A DNA stretch of 64,000 bases from JAUWKC01 sp035529895 (GTDB lineage: Bacteria; Planctomycetota; Phycisphaerae; Sedimentisphaerales; Anaerobacaceae): NCBI GenBank assembly GCA_035529895.1, contig DATKVV010000068.1, positions 1 to 64,000 on the forward strand. The letters are read 5' to 3'. The notes under the pieces were generated by a model, which saw only the letters and a program-made list of their open reading frames with translations, was not told the origin of the DNA and searched no databases. How positions within the stretch are numbered: position 1 is the stretch's first letter; each line of letters starts with the position of its first letter. Positions 35,275 through 43,221 of the stretch are shown here, piece by piece. The position numbers were made by a program, and so were the translations under genes.

Positions 35275-36102
35275 ATGAATCCTTGGCTTGAAACGATAGG
35301 CGTCATTTTGGTGGCCGTTTTGGGCATCCTTCTCGGCAGGGCGTTTTCGGGTTTGCGAAAACGCTGGTGGGCGCTCGGCTACTTCATTCCCGCGGCGCTT
35401 ATCGCCATGCTGATAGTGGGTGGATGGCCATATTCGCTGGCTTTTGTGCCGCCGTTTTTTTGGATAGCAACGGGACGGATTAAATTCGTCATTTTATCGC
35501 TGGCCATTACGATGGGCCTGACGACGCCGCTGTCGCGTCTGCCGCGCAGGTGTGAAAAACTCATAATTTGTATCTTGATGACTGTGATTGTGGCCTGGTT
35601 TTCGGTTGCGCCTTTTCTTGTTCCCGCCCTTATCAGAAACAAGCTTGCGAGTCTCGAAACCAGAGTTAATCCTAACGGCATTTGTTTTCAAAGCACAGAA
35701 TACACTTGCGGCCCGGCGGCGGCGGTAACGGCCCTGAGAAAATTGGGCTTGCCGGCCGAGGAAGGAGAGATAGCCGTGCTTTCTCACTCAAGCCCCGTTA
35801 CCGGCACTCTTCCGGTATCCCTTTATAAGGCGCTTCAGAATCGCTACGCCGCCGAGGGTCTGAAGTGTCAGTATCGTCACTTTGACTCGCTGGCTCAGCT
35901 TAGGGACGCCGGTGTTACGTTAGCGGTGGTGAGGGATGCATTTCTGTCGGACCACTGCGTAGCTGTTCTTGAAGTCTCGGACTGGATGGTTGTCCTTGCC
36001 GACCCTGTCTTGGGCAGGCAGTTGATGTCTCACGAGCAATTCGAGAAAATCTGGCGGTTTTCCGGCATCGTTCTGGAGCGGGGCGCCTCCCGGAGCATTT
36101 GA
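35275..36102 (+). CDS. Membrane-anchored C39-like peptidase
   Basis: 275 residues from ATG 35275 after GGGGAGA; an in-frame ATG at 35149 lies upstream of the promoter. The first 120 residues contain about four membrane segments (GVILVAVLGILLGRAF, GYFIPAALIAMLIVGGWPY, FVILSLAITMGL, LIICILMTVIVAWFSVAPFLV). Residues about 135-270 are a papain-like C39 domain: Gln and nucleophile Cys in CFQSTEYTCGPAAAVTAL, His in SDHCVAVLEV and Asp in VLADPVLGRQLMS. Such domains cleave after double-glycine leaders in ABC exporters; here there is no ABC transporter domain. It lies between genes for giant secreted proteins but faces the other way. Confidence 0.78.
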   Translation: MNPWLETIGVILVAVLGILLGRAFSGLRKRWWALGYFIPAALIAMLIVGGWPYSLAFVPPFFWIATGRIKFVILSLAITMGLTTPLSRLPRRCEKLIICILMTVIVAWFSVAPFLVPALIRNKLASLETRVNPNGICFQSTEYTCGPAAAVTALRKLGLPAEEGEIAVLSHSSPVTGTLPVSLYKALQNRYAAEGLKCQYRHFDSLAQLRDAGVTLAVVRDAFLSDHCVAVLEVSDWMVVLADPVLGRQLMSHEQFEKIWRFSGIVLERGASRSI

Positions 36103-36186
36103 CATCACATACTGCCGGCGGGGGTTCGTTAATGGCTTTCGAATTCCTGCTTCCATAATTGCGCCAAGCCCGTCGTCCGCAGACAA

Positions 36187-36221
36187 GAAAAAAAGGGCTG
36201 CGAGCTTCTGGCTCGCAGCCC
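36187..36221 (-). terminator. Terminator of the 36258-39110 secreted protein gene
   Basis: An 11-bp stem GGGCTGCGAGC/GCTCGCAGCCC (36195-36205 with 36211-36221) with a 5-base loop, followed by TTTTTTTT on the minus strand. Confidence 0.9.
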
Positions 36222-36257
36222 CTATGCAGGCGCACATTTTAGCCTGTCACCGTTTGG

Positions 36258-39110
36258 CTAAGGGCTGCTGCTTTTTAGCCACTCATTTGCCAGCTTTGCG
36301 AAGTCCTTGAAATCCACGGCGCCATCATTGTTCAGGTCCGAAATCAGGTCGTTGGGACCTGGCCTGTTTGTGGTTAACTCAAAGGCCATATCCCAGGAAA
36401 CGCCCGCGGGGAATTCGATGGGCGTGCCCGCCTTCCACCAGGCGCCAAAGCCTGGCGGCCAAGTGGGCGGAGAATAACCGACCGGCCAGTCGAACGGCTG
36501 ATACTCAACATCAAAGATTGCCACGGCGTCGTCATTCCAACTGGGCTTGCGGGTCTTCCAGCCCCACTGGTATGGCGTCCACGGCTGGGTTGGACCGTAG
36601 ATCGCAGAGATGCTTAACCAGTACACAGTCCCGCGAGGGTCGGGGTCCCAGGGGGCGCAGGGGTCCTGATAGAACCACTCATCCTCAGAAAGCAACTGGT
36701 TGAACTGGAAGCACGTCTCCTTGGGCAGATTCGGGTCCATGCCGGGGAAGGTGTCGTAGCCGGCAAAGCTCCATACATAGTTATCGCAGTAATTCTCCCA
36801 TATAAGCATACCCGGGTGACTGAATGGCACGCAGGGGTCCATACCGACCGGCACATCCGACCAGATGCCGATATGGAAGGCCTGCGGCAGCACTGGCGGC
36901 GCGGTAGGCTGAGTCCACCAGAAGAATGAGCCCCACCAGTGGATGTCGGTGATGGGCCGGTTGTCCGTGCACAGCCAGTCGTCGGCCACTATCGGCCTCC
37001 AGTTGTAATTGGAGTACTCATTCCAGCCGAGCAGAATATTCGGCTGATTTGCGTCCTGGACCAGCGGCCGCTGGCCCCACTTGACGTAGTACTTGGAGGA
37101 AAGGCCTCCGGTGACGGGCGGGACCTTGGTGGCGACAATCAAGTTGTACCAATAGTTCCAGGATGCGGCAATCCCTGAGCCCGGTGCGGGCGCCTGAGTG
37201 GCGCCGACGAATACGTTATCCTCGTCAAAGATGAAGTTCTTTATATTTGTTATGTCGAAGAATGGGTTGTTAGAGTAACTGCTGGCTGTTGGCGTAGCAG
37301 CATTGAGGCCGGTCTGGCTCAGGTCGATAGTGATGGTAGTGCCGCCCTGGCCGAACGCCGGGCTGCATTGAATCATCCCTGGGGGCGGCGGTCCCGGATT
37401 AGGTGCGACCCTCCAGTACCAGCCGCGCTGCCTGCCGGCAGCATCCTCGAGACCCAGCGAGACAACCCGCATCCCGCAGGGCGGCCCAACCGTTACGGTT
37501 ACTGTGCAGTTGGATAAATCGGGGTCCTTGTCGTATTCGTATTTCCAGGCGCCGGCGTAATTGCCATCCGTTGCACACGGGTCGCCCCATACCATCACCA
37601 GGCCCGCACCGCTCGGCGGCTTGTTACTTTCGTAAACATACAAATCGGGCGTGACAAATTCGGTATCAGGGTAAGGCTCGCCCTCCTCAAGGTTTTCGTC
37701 GAAGTCGAGCAAGTACTGCTGTCCCTCTTGCTGGCCCATGGGCTGGACGTTGCCGCTGCCCAGGGTCTCCTCCCAGTCCTCCAAAGAAATAAGTGCGAAT
37801 TGCGGGTTGACCGGCTTTGGGGGCGACCAGAGGAGCTGGCCGCACGGCATTAGCAGTGCGCCGTAAAGAAGCTGTGCGAGCAGCGGCTGGTCATCTGTGG
37901 GGTAGAAACCATCATAACCGCACGGCGGCGATTTGTCGGGACTTTCCTGCCAGGGGTATTGTTCGAACTGCATCAATGCCAGCAGGTTGGGATAGTTGGG
38001 TCCGGGAATGTAAAGCGTGTATGTCTGTGCGGGGTCGTCCACGTTGGTGAACACTACCCTCAAGGAAGGATTGATATAGTCGTATTGAAAGGTCCCGCCG
38101 GTTTCGGTTTCGGCGCTTAAGGTCATCTGGCCGGGTGAAGGCACCTCAAGCTGTATGCAGACATCGAAGAATGACTCAACCGCGCCTTTGTCGTACGTGA
38201 CTCTGATGGGCTCCGTGCTCACCAGATTCAGCGCCACCATCTCGACCTGAACCTCGCACGGGTCGGGGCCAGGCAGGAATACGCCTTTTTTTCTCTCAAC
38301 GATGGTGTCTGCGCCGCCAAAGGCGGGTTCCGCCGGCTCGCCCTCACAATAGATGATGCCATCAAAGGGGTCTGAGCCGGGCCCGAAGAATTCTACCTCA
38401 ATGGGCGGCAGGACCCCCGTACTGAAGTCGATTACAGAGCCTTTTTCGGTGATCCAACATTCGGAACCGGATGTGACGATTTTGCCGGGCAGGTCGTACA
38501 CGATGTTCAGGCGGGGGCTGTAATTAGCCTCCAGAGGCTGCTCTTTGCTGTAGAAAGCATTCCACACATTATCCGGTTCGCCCTCCATTATCAGGGCGGC
38601 GCTATAAAGGGGGATGCCGCCGGCATAGGCGTACTCTACATCCGCGGTGACGTTCCAGTAAGTCCAGCCCGGCCAGAAATTAGAGGTGACGCTGTCGGTT
38701 GGCGCCGGATTGTACGACCATGCGAATCCCGGCGGATTAGCCCATGTGGCCGTTTCTTCATCCCAGACGATTTCGGGCGGCACACTGTACGCAGCTATTG
38801 TTCTTTTGAGAGCGGCCGGTTCGCTCTGCTGAGAATAAAGGCACAGTTGTGCGTGGGTAATCGCCGCGCCGGGCGGAAGCTCAGGGAGCTGGAACCTGAG
38901 AAAAGTCCGGCAGGCGCCCCCAAGACCTTCGATTGTGTCACCGGCGTACAGAAAAGGTGAGCCGCCGTGGGGGCCGGTATCAGGCTCGTCCACGTAGGTG
39001 TCGTCCGTGGGAAAGGCCTGAGCGTACCCCTGTGTCGAACCGCGGGCCGGTGCGGACAAGGTCGCCAGCGCTACGAGCATTACTACTAAAGTTAACTTCA
39101 AGCATTTCAT
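36258..39110 (-). CDS. Very large secreted protein: DNRLRE-like, WWGS domain, dockerin-like end
   Basis: 950 residues from ATG 39110, GGAGGA eight to nine bases upstream; signal peptide to about residue 24. Residues about 30-200 match a DNRLRE/CBM96-like beta sandwich (DDTYVDEP, ACRTFLRFQLPELPPGAAITHAQL). The middle holds beta-rich segments (about 205-400) and a second sandwich with TVTVTVGPPCGMRVVSLGLED. The WWGS domain (about 690-910) contains WRPIVADDWLCTDNRPITDIHWWGS and ends WDMAFELTT. The dockerin-like tail is SDLNNDGAVDFKDFAKLANEWL. It shares the segment before the WWGS domain with the 29466-31667 protein, so the two are paralogues with different N-terminal halves. Confidence 0.78.
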   Translation of the reverse strand: MKCLKLTLVVMLVALATLSAPARGSTQGYAQAFPTDDTYVDEPDTGPHGGSPFLYAGDTIEGLGGACRTFLRFQLPELPPGAAITHAQLCLYSQQSEPAALKRTIAAYSVPPEIVWDEETATWANPPGFAWSYNPAPTDSVTSNFWPGWTYWNVTADVEYAYAGGIPLYSAALIMEGEPDNVWNAFYSKEQPLEANYSPRLNIVYDLPGKIVTSGSECWITEKGSVIDFSTGVLPPIEVEFFGPGSDPFDGIIYCEGEPAEPAFGGADTIVERKKGVFLPGPDPCEVQVEMVALNLVSTEPIRVTYDKGAVESFFDVCIQLEVPSPGQMTLSAETETGGTFQYDYINPSLRVVFTNVDDPAQTYTLYIPGPNYPNLLALMQFEQYPWQESPDKSPPCGYDGFYPTDDQPLLAQLLYGALLMPCGQLLWSPPKPVNPQFALISLEDWEETLGSGNVQPMGQQEGQQYLLDFDENLEEGEPYPDTEFVTPDLYVYESNKPPSGAGLVMVWGDPCATDGNYAGAWKYEYDKDPDLSNCTVTVTVGPPCGMRVVSLGLEDAAGRQRGWYWRVAPNPGPPPPGMIQCSPAFGQGGTTITIDLSQTGLNAATPTASSYSNNPFFDITNIKNFIFDEDNVFVGATQAPAPGSGIAASWNYWYNLIVATKVPPVTGGLSSKYYVKWGQRPLVQDANQPNILLGWNEYSNYNWRPIVADDWLCTDNRPITDIHWWGSFFWWTQPTAPPVLPQAFHIGIWSDVPVGMDPCVPFSHPGMLIWENYCDNYVWSFAGYDTFPGMDPNLPKETCFQFNQLLSEDEWFYQDPCAPWDPDPRGTVYWLSISAIYGPTQPWTPYQWGWKTRKPSWNDDAVAIFDVEYQPFDWPVGYSPPTWPPGFGAWWKAGTPIEFPAGVSWDMAFELTTNRPGPNDLISDLNNDGAVDFKDFAKLANEWLKSSSP

Positions 39111-39395
39111 AACTAAGTCCTCCAAAAATAAAGTTCGAAAAAAGAATCCTCGCCGTCTATAATTCTCTTTGGCTCAAAGCCGCAAGCGATCCCTTAACCG
39201 TTCGGTATCCACCTTGCGAAAGGGCGCGGTGTGCAATAGGTTGTACAGCAGGCGGAAGTACGAATAAACGAACGCACTTTTTGCTCGCCAGAGAACTATC
39301 TGCATAGCAAAGTGTCCTCCTCTAATCAGAGGGACGGCAAAGCGAAACCCCAAACCGCCCTGCTCTGCAGCACTATACATTTTTGTAGATTATAT

Positions 39396-39440
39396 TCAAA
39401 TTAGCACATTTGCGCGGCGGAATCAAGCAAAAACTCAATG
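39396..39440 (-). promoter_or_regulatory. Shared upstream motif, copy B (for the 36258 gene)
   Basis: The minus strand reads TGAGTTTTTGCTTGATTCC then GCCGCGCAAATGTGCTAATT. It is about 300 bases upstream of ATG 39110. A TATAAT occurs a little further downstream at about 39390. The remainder of 39111-39557 shows no gene. Confidence 0.55.
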
Positions 39441-39557
39441 GAATCCAACAAAATCCTATCACTGCCGGTGTAGTCTCTGGTTAGAAACCTCGGCTTTGGC
39501 GGATTTGGTTTTGCCCCTGGCGGGAGGATGGTGGGCGTGGGGCCAAAATCGGCTTTT

Positions 39558-40520
39558 TTACGTGATTCGTTTTCTGTAAATCCGCGTTTGCAAGGCGTTT
39601 TTCCAGGCGGTCCAGTCGGAATCGCCGGGCTCATTCTCAATTGCCGCGGTTACCTGGCCTATCTTGGCGTCCAAATCGTCGATGTAATAGACCATAAAGG
39701 CTTCGGAGGTCGCCGGCAGCTTCGGCGAGCCGAACTCATATTCGCCGTGATGCGACAATATGATATGCCCGAGGGCGTCCATTATCGTCTGCTCAATCTT
39801 TATTCCTTTTGTTCCGAGTGCCTCAGTCTTGTTATTTACCAGGAGCAGACTCTGGACAATATGGCCCAGCAACTGGCCGGAATCGGTATAGGAAAAGGCC
39901 ATGTCATACGAAAGCTCCCGGGTTTTGCCGATGTCGTGCAGAAAAACGCCGGCCAGAACCAGGTCGGCCTGGACATTCGGATAGAACGGCAATATCGCAG
40001 CCGCCACCCTCAGCATATTGTGGGTATGCTCCAGCAGCCCGCCGAGATAATTGTGATGGAGCGTTGTTCCGCCTGGAGCGTTGCGGAATTTCTCCATCAA
40101 CTCATTATCGGCCAGGAATTCTGCTGTCAGCGCCTTTAACTGCGGGTTTTTTATTTGCCCGACAATACCTTTTACCTGCTCAAACATCTGCCTGGTGTCT
40201 TTTTGCGTTCGCGCCAGAAAATCATCGAGGCTGACTTTGCCGGCATCTACGACGCTGACATTATTCACGACTATTTGCAGGTTGTTTTGGTACAGCTCGC
40301 TTCTTCCTTCTATGTGAACAAAGCCCGGCTTGGGCAGCGCTTTGTAGAGGCCCTCAGTGGCCTGCCACATGCGTCCGTTCAACTGGCCGGTGCGGTCCGA
40401 CAGGAACATTGCGATATACAAATCGCCTCGCGTGGTGCTTCGCAGAATCGGCTCCCTGACCATATAGATATCATTGATTGTCTCGCCCGCCTCGATTTCA
40501 TTGACGAATTTATGGGCCAT
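39558..40520 (-). CDS. YhaM-type 3'-5' exoribonuclease (OB-fold plus HD domain)
   Basis: 320 residues from ATG 40520 (GGAG six bases upstream); B. subtilis YhaM has 314. The N-terminal OB-fold (DIYMVREPILRSTTRGDLYIAMFLSDRTG) binds nucleic acid. The HD domain supplies the metal ligands: H in LGGLLEHTHNML, the HD pair in GVFLHDIGKTREL and the pair in ILSHHGEYEFGSP, with a final Asp in YIDDLDAKI. It degrades single-stranded RNA or DNA from the 3' end with Mn2+ or Co2+ in the known family. Confidence 0.9.
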   Translation of the reverse strand: MAHKFVNEIEAGETINDIYMVREPILRSTTRGDLYIAMFLSDRTGQLNGRMWQATEGLYKALPKPGFVHIEGRSELYQNNLQIVVNNVSVVDAGKVSLDDFLARTQKDTRQMFEQVKGIVGQIKNPQLKALTAEFLADNELMEKFRNAPGGTTLHHNYLGGLLEHTHNMLRVAAAILPFYPNVQADLVLAGVFLHDIGKTRELSYDMAFSYTDSGQLLGHIVQSLLLVNNKTEALGTKGIKIEQTIMDALGHIILSHHGEYEFGSPKLPATSEAFMVYYIDDLDAKIGQVTAAIENEPGDSDWTAWKNALQTRIYRKRIT

Positions 40521-40763
40521 CTTCAACTCCATTAAAATAACGTTTTTCAAGTTAGATATGGTTTGCCAAATCATATAGGCCAGTCCTCTTTTATGCAAGC
40601 GGCGTTAAAAATTCACCAATTACTCAATGATAACTCCAGGGGGCAGGCGGCGATTCGGGATTGGTCGACTATTAGCTGAATCCGTGCCGACCGCTCTTGT
40701 ACAGCGAATGCAGGGCGGTATTGTCGGCGGCAGCGGCAAGAGTCGAAGGTGGGAGGTATTCTG

Positions 40764-41546
40764 TCAGGAACGGCCGTGCCAGTCAACGGTGACGGCTGTA
40801 ATATTGTCATAGCCGCCAGCGGCGTTGGCGGCAGTTATGAGCGCTTCGGAAGCGGAAGCGGCATCCTGGCGGTTTCGCAATATTTCGGCAATGTCAGCGT
40901 CAGAGACCATTGCCGTCAGGCCGTCGGTGCACAACAGAAAGCGGTCGTTATTGCCAAGGATGAACGAGCGCACATAGGGTTCAACTTCTTCTTCCATGCC
41001 GACGTAACCGGTGATTTCGGCAGCGGCGGCATGGTCTTGAGCCTCTTCGGGCTTGATTTTGCCTTCGCTTAAGAGCTCAGATACTACCGAGTGGTCCTTT
41101 GTGAGCTGCGTAAGGCGGCCTGCGCGAAAACGATATATCCTGCTGTCACCGAGGTTGGCTGTGTATGCGCGGCCATCCTTCAGCAGCAGAATAACAAGGG
41201 TAGCACCCATTCCCCTGTAACCTGTTTCGCTGGCTCCCTCCAGACGGAGCTGTCTGTTCTGCTCGGCAATGGTTTTTTTCAATAAGGCCCGTATGGTCCT
41301 CGGCGTGACGGATTTGAGCTCGCCGAGCCTGGTTTCAATCATTACCGGCAAGTCTTCGGCGACCATGTTTGCGGCAAGCGCCCCTCCCCGATGGCCCCCC
41401 ATTCCATCCGAAACCAAAAACAGCCCCAACTCGGGCTCAACCAGAAAGGCGTCCTGATTTTCGCTTCTGACGCTGCCGGTGTCGGTGGCAGCGCCCCAGC
41501 TAAAAGGCAGGTGGAGAATTAGAGTATGTGCGGATTGGTTTGGCAT
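40764..41546 (-). CDS. PP2C-family serine/threonine protein phosphatase
   Basis: 260 residues, start supported by AAGGA eight bases upstream. Metal-binding motifs are complete: ATDTGSVRSENQDAF, LFLVSDGMGGHRGG, GATLVILL, ANLGDSRIYRFR, FLLCTDGLTAMV and GGYDNITAVTV. It dephosphorylates Ser/Thr residues in the cytoplasm. It lies 27 bases downstream of a Ser/Thr kinase gene on the same strand, so the two form a reversible phosphorylation pair. Confidence 0.93.
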   Translation of the reverse strand: MPNQSAHTLILHLPFSWGAATDTGSVRSENQDAFLVEPELGLFLVSDGMGGHRGGALAANMVAEDLPVMIETRLGELKSVTPRTIRALLKKTIAEQNRQLRLEGASETGYRGMGATLVILLLKDGRAYTANLGDSRIYRFRAGRLTQLTKDHSVVSELLSEGKIKPEEAQDHAAAAEITGYVGMEEEVEPYVRSFILGNNDRFLLCTDGLTAMVSDADIAEILRNRQDAASASEALITAANAAGGYDNITAVTVDWHGRS

Positions 41547-41573
41547 TTTGAGATCCTTCTCTTTTGCAATTTG

Positions 41574-42887
41574 TCAAATCAAGCCCTGTTTACACCAGGG
41601 GCAATAGCTCCAGAAATCGGAGTCGACCGACCAGCCGCACTTAGCGCACACTTCGGGGAAGGTACTGACGCGCCAGGGTCGCCGCACCTTGCGGCGGCAC
41701 CAGGGACAATAGCGCATGAATCGCATCAGTTTTTCGCCGCAGTGTCTGCACCTGGCATTATAGCGAACGCCCGGCGAACGGCCGGTACTTGGTGAATCGA
41801 AGCCAGGCCCGTAACACCAGGGGCAGAAACGCCATTCGGGCAGCACGCCTTTATGGCAGCGCCGGCAAATGTGGCTGAACCGGCCGGCGCCGTCGAAGCG
41901 GTTGCGGTCAGTGCCGCACCAGGGACACAGCAGCATACTCTCGGCGACAGGCTCACCGCATTTGGCGCATCGGGAAAGGCCGGGAAATACCTTGCCGTAC
42001 CGTGCGGCAAACGCCTCGCGCCTTATTTGGCGCCAGTCGGGCTTTTTCTTGTCATCCGGTTTTAGGGCCAGGCCCTTGTGGATACCCTTGGGAGTTGCCT
42101 GGAGCAAAGCGGCGAGCATTTGTTCGGCGTCGGCGAAACGCTTCTCGGGGTCAACGGCCAGGGACTTGCGTATGAGTTTTACCATGGCCAGACTGGTACG
42201 CTCGCGCAAACGTTTATGGCCTTTGAAAGGCCAGCGAAAAGGCCAGCGGGGCAAAACTCCAGTGATATATTCATAGAGGATTAAGGCGACAGCGAAACAA
42301 TCGCTGCGATAAGTAGGCCGGCCGTAGGCCTGCTCCGGTGCCACATATCCGGGAGTGCCGTACTCTTCTATAGTCTTCATTCGGCCCTTGATCTGGAGTG
42401 AGATTCCAAAATCCCCCAGTGCGGCACGGCCGTTCGGAAAGAGAAATATGTTGCCGGGCGTGACGTCGCAGTGTACGAGACGATTTCCATGTGCGTAGGC
42501 CAGGCCGTCGAGCACCTGAGCAATAATAGACAAGATTCGGCGGACGGACATGGGTTTGGAGCAGTCGTCGAGAGTCCCGTAGGACAATTCGGTCGCCAAC
42601 ACGACGTGGCCCTCGATGATGTCGGCGTTCTTGACCGGCATGATGTGGCGATGCCTTAATTTACTGACCAGGCGGATTTCGTGGAACAGGGCCTGATTAT
42701 CGCGCTGGCCGTTGACGTCGGTAAGCGGTATCTTTAACGCCACCCACAGGCCTTCTACACAGTCTTTGGCCTTCCAGACCTCGCAGGAGCCGCCTTCGCC
42801 AAGGCTCTTTTCGAGGCGATACTTACCGAGGCGTTTGCCGCGGGTCAAATTCAGCCTTGTCCGACTTTGGGACAGTTTTGCGACCAT
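41574..42887 (-). CDS. Ser/Thr protein kinase with four C-terminal zinc ribbons
   Basis: 437 residues from ATG 42887; GTG 42905 is an alternative and neither has a strong ribosome site. The kinase domain (about 20-270) has the glycine loop LGEGGSCEVWKAK, VALKIP, a catalytic loop HCDVTPGNIFL (Cys in place of the usual Arg of HRD), DFG and GYVAPEQ. No membrane segment follows. Instead residues about 305-437 contain four CxxC...CPWC ribbons (CAKC, CRRC, CRHC, CAKC each paired with CPWC). The zinc array may bind nucleic acid or a protein partner. It is an RD-less variant, so regulation by activation-loop phosphorylation may differ. Confidence 0.85.
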   Translation of the reverse strand: MVAKLSQSRTRLNLTRGKRLGKYRLEKSLGEGGSCEVWKAKDCVEGLWVALKIPLTDVNGQRDNQALFHEIRLVSKLRHRHIMPVKNADIIEGHVVLATELSYGTLDDCSKPMSVRRILSIIAQVLDGLAYAHGNRLVHCDVTPGNIFLFPNGRAALGDFGISLQIKGRMKTIEEYGTPGYVAPEQAYGRPTYRSDCFAVALILYEYITGVLPRWPFRWPFKGHKRLRERTSLAMVKLIRKSLAVDPEKRFADAEQMLAALLQATPKGIHKGLALKPDDKKKPDWRQIRREAFAARYGKVFPGLSRCAKCGEPVAESMLLCPWCGTDRNRFDGAGRFSHICRRCHKGVLPEWRFCPWCYGPGFDSPSTGRSPGVRYNARCRHCGEKLMRFMRYCPWCRRKVRRPWRVSTFPEVCAKCGWSVDSDFWSYCPWCKQGLI

Positions 42888-42982
42888 AACTGCGAATAAA
42901 TGCACGGTTAATTGTTTTGTGCAGCCCGCCTACGACTCGAGCGGCACAGCAAATTTATTGGCTTATCATTATAGCAATTGTA

Positions 42983-43006
42983 CCCGCCAAAAGGACGGCG
43001 GGCAAG
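42983..43006. repeat. REP-like palindromic repeat, copy 3
   Basis: CCCGCCAAAAGGACGGCGGG followed by CAAGC, the same palindrome as at 26387 and 26606, about 16 kb away. It lies in the kinase-proS intergenic region. Confidence 0.6.
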
Positions 43007-43110
43007 CCCGACAAGAGGAACTGCCGTAGTTATTTGCTTCGAATTTTCGCCTTGGGTCGCCTGGCTGCGGGAACTGGCGCCCTCCAGCCAATCGGGCAGG
43101 GTTTTTGGGC

Positions 43111-43139
43111 TTGCAAGGCATTGTTTTTTGGGCTATAAC
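43111..43139 (+). promoter_or_regulatory. Promoter of proS
   Basis: TTGCAA (43111-43116), a 17-base spacer and TATAAC (43134-43139). It lies about 80 bases upstream of ATG 43222. No T-box is visible between them. Confidence 0.6.
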
Positions 43140-43221
43140 CTTGGTTCATATTTGGCCGGGAACCGAGCGCCTCTTTGCGTTTGAGAATCCCCCGATATGT
43201 TTCAGAAGTAAAGGACACAAT

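Noticed and set aside
42906..43221. Possible T-box leader upstream of proS
   Set aside because: No T-box consensus, specifier stem or terminator is present; only a promoter and a REP-like palindrome are found.
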